Source: Actinomycetes bacterium
GTDB lineage: Bacteria; Actinomycetota; Actinomycetes; Actinomycetales; Microbacteriaceae
Assembly: GCA_023386675.1 (NCBI GenBank)
Contig: JAEWJG010000157.1
Location: forward strand, 1-9,664
DNA length: 9,664 bases
Direction of reading: 5' to 3'
Shown here: positions 5,726-9,664 of the stretch, one piece after another
How positions within the stretch are numbered: the stretch's first letter is position 1
Layout of the letters: each line of letters starts with the position of its first letter
Position numbers and translations under genes: made by a program
The notes under the pieces: model-generated
Database searches by the model: none
What the model was told of the DNA's origin: nothing
The model's input: the letters and a program-made list of their open reading frames with translations, nothing else

Positions 5726-6892
5726 ACGGTGACGACGACGGAACCGGCGCGACCGCGACGACGGCGGGCGCTTTGGGTCTGGGTCACCGCATTCGTGCTG
5801 CTCGCCACCGCCGCCGGGATCGGCGCGGGCCTCGGCTGGCAGGCGCTGGCGCGGTCTGCCGTGCACACCGCCGACCGGCAGCTGACCTCCGCCTCGGCCG
5901 CCCTCTCGGACGCCACCGATCTGCGCGGCGCAGCCATCGACAAGGCACGTGCCTCCGTCGGCTCGATGGAGACGTTCCTCGGGCATCCCCGGCCCGCCTT
6001 CCTGCCCGAGGCCGCATCCACGGCCCTCGCCGCCGCGCAGGCCGGGCTGAAGAAGGCGAGCGCAGACATGCATTTCGTGCGCTTCGACGCCCCGCGCGTC
6101 TCCCCGCTGCCCGATCTGCTGCCGTGGACCGTGCTGACCCACGTGCAGGGCACCGAGCGCCTCACCCGGCACGAGCTCGCCGAGCGGAAGGATCGCGCAG
6201 CCGACGTCGCGGCCCTGACCGCGGCCCAGAAGAAGGTCTCCGACGCCGCGAGCGCCGTGTACACCGCGCTGGCGTCCCAGGGCGAGCAGGTGCTCACAAG
6301 CGACGCGTCGGCCACCTACGCGAGCCGGATCGAGCTGCGACACGCCATCGACGCCGGCAAGGCTGGGGCGATGTCGGCCCAGTTCGGCGGGTCGGGGCTG
6401 CTGCAGATCGTGTCGACGATCGACGTCGTGAACACCTCGCAGTCCGACGGCGAGGCCGCCAAGCAGGACCCGGCGTGGCCGGTCCGCGCCCGCATCGAGG
6501 ACTACGCCCGCTCGATCGCTCACGGCGTCAGCCTCGACTTCGAGTTCCACCAGCTCGTCAGCGGACTGGGCGACGACTGGTATTCGGGGACGACCGTCTA
6601 TCACGAGGAGGACGGCGGCTGGGCGACCATCGACCTCAACTTCGGCGTGCAAGACGGCTTCGCCCGCGGGGATGTGAATGCGAAAGCGCTGATCACGCAC
6701 GAAGTCGGCCACTCCCAGGTGGTCCGGCCCGAGTGCAAGCCGCTGTTCGAGGGACCGACGTTCCATCACGACGACGAGATGTGGGCGACCGCCTGGGCGA
6801 TCTCCATGGGCTTCGACACCGCCGGCGCGGGCATCGAGGCCTACGGCCGGCCGAGCGACCAGCAGATCGCGGTCGCCGGTCAGTGCCGGTGA
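5714..6892 (+). CDS. Membrane-anchored putative zinc metallopeptidase (HEVGH motif)
   Basis: The protein has 392 residues. A short cytoplasmic tail with a basic cluster (R-P-R-R-R-R, 13-18) is followed by one transmembrane helix (about 20-42). Next comes an alanine-rich, helix-prone extracytoplasmic stem (about 45-220, coiled-coil-like at 55-120 and 155-190), then a mixed C-terminal domain (about 225-392). The domain contains L-I-T-H-E-V-G-H (326-333), a classic HExxH zinc site with H329, E330 and H333. E355, in the helical D-D-E-M-W-A-T-A-W, is a plausible third ligand as in gluzincins. C341 and C391 could form a disulfide, which fits an extracytoplasmic location. I infer a type II membrane protein with peptidase activity on the cell surface; substrate and family are unknown to me. 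The ATG at 5714 is chosen for its GAGGGGG site (5703-5709) 4 bases upstream; the frame is open earlier but without a good start. It is divergent from fliO. Confidence 0.85.
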   Translation: MDDETVTTTEPARPRRRRALWVWVTAFVLLATAAGIGAGLGWQALARSAVHTADRQLTSASAALSDATDLRGAAIDKARASVGSMETFLGHPRPAFLPEAASTALAAAQAGLKKASADMHFVRFDAPRVSPLPDLLPWTVLTHVQGTERLTRHELAERKDRAADVAALTAAQKKVSDAASAVYTALASQGEQVLTSDASATYASRIELRHAIDAGKAGAMSAQFGGSGLLQIVSTIDVVNTSQSDGEAAKQDPAWPVRARIEDYARSIAHGVSLDFEFHQLVSGLGDDWYSGTTVYHEEDGGWATIDLNFGVQDGFARGDVNAKALITHEVGHSQVVRPECKPLFEGPTFHHDDEMWATAWAISMGFDTAGAGIEAYGRPSDQQIAVAGQCR

Positions 6893-6936
6893 TCGTCCCG
6901 GCGTAACCGACGCGCCGCCCGTGACAGTCTGGAGGC

Positions 6937-7677
6937 GTGGACATCGAGCTGGCGCACATCCCCGCGGGCACCGTGCAACTGCACGACGCGCGGCGCAAAC
7001 GGCGCTGGACCGTCGAGCTGGAGCCGTTCGAGCTCGGCGTCTTCGCCGTCACCGAGGCGGAGGTCGCAGACCTGATCGGCGAGCCCTCGCAACACCCTCG
7101 ACGGCCGGCGACCGGGATCAGCTGGCAGCGCGCCGTCCGTCTGTGCAACGCAGCGTCGGAGTGGGAGGGCCTCGATCCCGCCTATACATTCGACGGCGAG
7201 GACGTCACCTGGCACGTGGACGCGGACGGTTACCGCCTGCCGACCGAGGCAGAGTGGGAGTTCGCCTGCCGCGCGGGCTCGACCGGTCCCCATTACGGCC
7301 CGCTGCCGGAGGTCGCCTGGACGAGCGCCGACGGGCTGACGGCGCCGGCGGACGTCGGCCTCCGCCTGCCCAACCTGAACGGCCTGTTCGACACGCTCGG
7401 CAACGTGTGGGAGTGGTGCTGGGACCTTCTGGATCCCGGACGCTACCGCGACTACCGCGTGTTCCGGGGCGGCGGCTTCGCCGACGACGCCTGGAACGTC
7501 CGGGCCTCGGTCCGTCGCGGCGGCCCTCCGCGCACGCACCTTCCGGACGTCGGCGTGCGGTTCGCCCGCGGCGGTTTCGACGCCGAGGGCGCAGCGCAGG
7601 GCTGGTCGGCGGCGGCGGACGCGGAGCGCGAGGAGCTGGACGGCCCGCTGCCTCCAGGATGGACGCCTTTGCGCTGA
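6937..7677 (+). CDS. FGE/SUMF1-fold protein lacking formylglycine-forming cysteines
   Basis: The 246-residue protein belongs to the formylglycine-generating enzyme (SUMF1, C-type-lectin-like) superfamily. Hallmarks are I-P-A-G (8-11), G-Y-R-L-P-T-E-A-E-W-E-F-A-C-R-A-G (98-114), N-L-N-G-L-F-D-T-L-G-N-V-W-E-W-C-W-D (146-163), and the C-terminal F-R-G-G-G-F (177-182) with N-V-R-A-S-V-R-R (187-194) and G-V-R-F-A-R (206-211). True FGE carries two copper-binding cysteines in the segment after R-G-G; here it has none, and the only cysteines are at 70, 111 and 161. It is therefore not expected to make formylglycine. No sulfatase gene lies in the window. Members without these cysteines include EgtB-type partners and binding proteins of unknown role. 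The GTG start has GGAGG only 1 base upstream, which is tight, but no better start exists before I-P-A-G. It follows the HEVGH gene after 44 bases on the same strand. Confidence 0.9.
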   Translation: MDIELAHIPAGTVQLHDARRKRRWTVELEPFELGVFAVTEAEVADLIGEPSQHPRRPATGISWQRAVRLCNAASEWEGLDPAYTFDGEDVTWHVDADGYRLPTEAEWEFACRAGSTGPHYGPLPEVAWTSADGLTAPADVGLRLPNLNGLFDTLGNVWEWCWDLLDPGRYRDYRVFRGGGFADDAWNVRASVRRGGPPRTHLPDVGVRFARGGFDAEGAAQGWSAAADAEREELDGPLPPGWTPLR

Positions 7678-7690
7678 ACCGCGCCGCTGT

Positions 7691-8686
7691 TCAGGAAAGT
7701 CGGTTGACCGGCGCGTCCGGCGTTCCCGTCGCCAGCGCCGTCACCGCGTTCTGCGCCTGCACGCGCACGTATTCGGCCTCGGTGAACTGCGAGAAGTAGG
7801 CGATGTGCGGGGTGAGCACCACGTCCGGGCGGCCGACGAGCGGATGGCCAGCGGGCGGGGGCTCTTGGTCCAGCACGTCGAGCGCGGCTCCCGCCAGCCG
7901 CCCGGAGTCGAGCGCGTCGACGACCGCCTGGTCGTCGATCAGTCCGCCCCGGGAGACGTTGATCAGGAACGACCCGTGGGGCATCGCATCCAGGAATGCG
8001 GCGTCGACCATCCGCTCGGTCTCCGTCGTCAGGGGGACGTGCAGCGAGAGGGCCTGGGAGGCCCGTCGCACCTCGTCCAGCGAGGTCCGCTCGATGCCGA
8101 GAGCGGCGAGGTCCGCGACGATCTCCGAGGTGTCGGGCAGCATCGGGTCGTAGCCCAGGACGCGCCCGAACAGCGGTCCGGCGATGCGGGCGAACTCCCG
8201 CCCGATCCGGCCGAGGCCGACGACGCCGAGAGTCAGCTCGCTCAGCCGCGGCGGGGCTGTCGCGGCGCGCTCGTTCCAGCGGTCGGCGGTCGCCGACGTC
8301 GTGTAGAACGGCAGCTGCCGGGTGGTTGCGAGCAGGAGCCCGAGCGCGTGCGTCGCCACCTCCTCCGTCGCTGCTCCCGGCACGTTCGTCACCCAGACGC
8401 CGTGCTCGGTCGCTGCGTCCACATCCACGTAGTCGAACCCCATCGACATGAGGGCGATGACCTTCAGGCGCGGCAGCGCGGCGATCACCTCACGGCCCAC
8501 CGCGGCGTAACCCGGCAGGAGCGCGTCCGCGTCCCGGGCGCCCTCGATGATGGCGGCCGGGTCGCGCGTGCCCAGGACCCGCACCTCGAAGCCGCCCGCC
8601 TCCAGCAGTGCGATGCCGGCGGCGGGGTCGGTGTCGTCGACGTCGGTGTAGACCGCGACGGGACGGCGGCCAGAGCTCTCAGTCAT
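7691..8686 (-). CDS. D-isomer-specific 2-hydroxyacid dehydrogenase, CtBP-like
   Basis: The enzyme is an NAD(P)-dependent oxidoreductase that interconverts a 2-hydroxyacid and a 2-oxoacid in the cytoplasm; its exact substrate is unknown. The 331-residue length is typical. The Rossmann motif G-L-G-R-I-G is at 157-162, with D180 at the end of the second strand suggesting NAD preference. The catalytic triad is present: R246 in V-S-R-G-G, E275 in D-Q-E-P-P-P, and H294 in T-P-H-I-A. The segments M-G-F-D-Y-V-D-V-D-A-A-T (82-93), N-V-P-G-A-A-T-E-E-V-A-T-H-A-L (101-115) and the Q-E-P-P-P run resemble the CtBP-like subgroup more than SerA. The ATG at 8686 is preferred because GTGAGG lies just upstream; an in-frame GTG at 8698 would add four residues. 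It overlaps the end of the ureohydrolase gene by 8 bases, so the two are probably co-translated. It converges on the FGE-like gene with only 13 bases between stops. Confidence 0.93.
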   Translation of the reverse strand: MTESSGRRPVAVYTDVDDTDPAAGIALLEAGGFEVRVLGTRDPAAIIEGARDADALLPGYAAVGREVIAALPRLKVIALMSMGFDYVDVDAATEHGVWVTNVPGAATEEVATHALGLLLATTRQLPFYTTSATADRWNERAATAPPRLSELTLGVVGLGRIGREFARIAGPLFGRVLGYDPMLPDTSEIVADLAALGIERTSLDEVRRASQALSLHVPLTTETERMVDAAFLDAMPHGSFLINVSRGGLIDDQAVVDALDSGRLAGAALDVLDQEPPPAGHPLVGRPDVVLTPHIAYFSQFTEAEYVRVQAQNAVTALATGTPDAPVNRLS

Positions 8687-9650
8687 CCGCGACCTCACCG
8701 CGCTCGCGTACGATGACCTGCGCCATCGCGGTCATCAGCTCGTAGGCGACATGCGCCGCCGCGATTCCCGTCACCTGGGCGTGGTCGTAGGCGGGAGCGA
8801 CCTCCACGACGTCCGCGCCGACGATGTTCAGGTCGGTGAGCCCGCGCAGCAGTCGCAGCAGTTCGCGGCTGGTCAGGCCACCCGCCTCCGGCGTCCCCGT
8901 GCCCGGCGCGTGAGCCGGATCGAGCACGTCGATGTCGATCGAGATGTACAACGGCCGGTCGCCGATCCGGCGGCGGATGCGCTCCAGCGCCGACGGGATG
9001 CCGTGCTCCTCGATGTACTCGCTCGACACGATCGAGAAGCCGAGCCGCTCGTCGTCCTCCAGGTCCTGCTTGCTGTAGAGCGGGCCGCGGGTGCCGACGT
9101 GGACCGACCCCGTTCGATCGAGGAAGCCCTCCTCCGACGCCCGCCGGAACGGTGTCCCGTGCGTGATCGGCTCGTCGAAGTAGGTGTCCCAGGTGTCCAG
9201 ATGGGCGTCGAAGTGCAGCACCGCCACCGGGCCGTGCTCGGCACTGATCGCCTGCAGCAGCGGGTAGGCGATGGTGTGGTCGCCGCCGATGGTCAGGATG
9301 CGCTGCGCCCGCTCACCGAGTTCGGCCGCCGCCTGCGCGATCTGGCGCACGGCCTCGTCGATGTGGAAGGGATTCACCGCGATGTCGCCCGCGTCGGCGA
9401 CCTGTACGGCCTCCCACGGCGAGAAGTCCTGCGCCGGGTTGTACGGGCGGAGCAGCCGGCTCGAGGCACGGACGTGCTCCGGGCCGAACCGCGCACCGGG
9501 CCGGAAGCTGACTCCGGTGTCGAACGGGATGCCGACGACGGCGAGGTCGACGGACGGCACGTCCTCCAGCCGCGGCAGGCGCGCGAAGGTCGAGAGGCCG
9601 GCGTAGCGCGGAGTCTTGGACGCGTCCGACGGGCCGATGGGTGTGCTCAT
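8679..9650 (-). CDS. speB: Agmatinase-type ureohydrolase
   Basis: This manganese-type hydrolase of the arginase/agmatinase family releases urea from a guanidino compound, most likely agmatine to putrescine. At 323 residues it has normal size. All six metal ligands are visible: H125 in G-G-D-H-T, D148, H150 and D152 in F-D-A-H-L-D, and D239 and D241 in S-I-D-I-D-V-L-D-P. The agmatinase-like substrate loop H-G-T-P-F (164-168) and A-P-G-T-G-T-P-E-A-G-G (248-258) are intact. The sequence is close to proteins called agmatinase in Streptomyces. Related enzymes act on guanidinobutyrate, guanidinopropionate or guanidine, and the sequence alone does not exclude these. The ATG at 9650 has GAGGAA (9662-9657) 6 bases upstream. 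The gene heads a two-gene unit with the dehydrogenase. Whatever lies upstream is outside the window. Confidence 0.92.
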   Translation of the reverse strand: MSTPIGPSDASKTPRYAGLSTFARLPRLEDVPSVDLAVVGIPFDTGVSFRPGARFGPEHVRASSRLLRPYNPAQDFSPWEAVQVADAGDIAVNPFHIDEAVRQIAQAAAELGERAQRILTIGGDHTIAYPLLQAISAEHGPVAVLHFDAHLDTWDTYFDEPITHGTPFRRASEEGFLDRTGSVHVGTRGPLYSKQDLEDDERLGFSIVSSEYIEEHGIPSALERIRRRIGDRPLYISIDIDVLDPAHAPGTGTPEAGGLTSRELLRLLRGLTDLNIVGADVVEVAPAYDHAQVTGIAAAHVAYELMTAMAQVIVRERGEVADD

Positions 9651-9656
9651 GGGTGG

Positions 9657-9664
9657 TTCCTCAC
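9657..9664 (-). promoter_or_regulatory. Ribosome-binding site of the ureohydrolase gene
   Basis: GTGAGGAA on the minus strand contains GAGGAA placed 6 bases before the ATG at 9650. It supports that start. The window ends here, so the promoter is not visible. Confidence 0.7.

Noticed and set aside
6885..6902. GCCGG-8 bases-CCGGC hairpin at the end of the HEVGH gene, considered as a terminator
   Set aside because: The stem is only 5 base pairs with an 8-base loop and no following T-run, and the next gene begins 44 bases later on the same strand.
7680..7715. CGCGCCG ... CGGCGCG inverted repeat between the convergent stops, considered as a shared terminator
   Set aside because: The loop is 22 bases, there is no T-run on either side, and it extends into the dehydrogenase coding region. 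Such 7-base matches are common at this GC content.
1..9664. CRISPR arrays, tRNA or rRNA genes, insertion sequences, phage or defence genes
   Set aside because: I saw no regularly spaced repeats, no tRNA-like cloverleaf or rRNA sequence, and no transposase or integrase motifs. Every stretch longer than about 125 bases is taken up by a supported gene.

Overview
The window is GC-rich (about 70% by eye) and tightly packed. Real reading frames have G or C at almost every third codon position, GTG starts are frequent, and genes overlap. This fits a motile high-GC actinobacterium, most likely a member of the Microbacteriaceae. That placement is inferred from overall character; no marker gene was searched.

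Region 1 (about 1-5620, minus strand) is the core of a flagellar type III export operon, read from right to left as fliO-fliP-fliQ-fliR-flhB-flhA. It is followed by the start of an unrecognised gene that runs off the left edge. Every junction from fliO to flhA is a 4-base stop/start overlap (GTGA or ATGA), so the six proteins are probably translated as a coupled set. FliO helps assemble the gate; FliP, FliQ and FliR form the export gate; FlhB is the substrate-specificity switch; FlhA is the export engine and docking platform. Directly upstream of fliO lies TAAC-15 bases-GCCGATAG, a close match to the flagellar sigma-28 (FliA/SigD) promoter consensus. It ends 8 bases before a GTG codon, which suggests a FliA-controlled transcript with almost no leader and fixes the fliO start.

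Region 2 (5714-7677, plus strand) is divergent from the flagellar operon. It holds a membrane-anchored protein with a helical extracytoplasmic stem and a C-terminal HEVGH zinc-peptidase motif, of no family I recognise. Next comes a protein with the formylglycine-generating-enzyme (SUMF1/FGE) fold that lacks the active-site cysteines of true FGE.

Region 3 (7691-9650, minus strand, convergent with region 2) is a two-gene unit. An agmatinase-type ureohydrolase is followed, with an 8-base overlap, by a CtBP-like D-2-hydroxyacid dehydrogenase.

There are no long gene-free stretches; the largest gap is the 124-base divergent region 5590-5713. I saw no tRNA, rRNA, CRISPR array, insertion sequence or phage gene. 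Most of the window is conventional. The less ordinary elements are the sigma-28-like promoter with its near-leaderless GTG, the unassigned HEVGH protein, the cysteine-less FGE-like protein, and the hairpin just after flhA.
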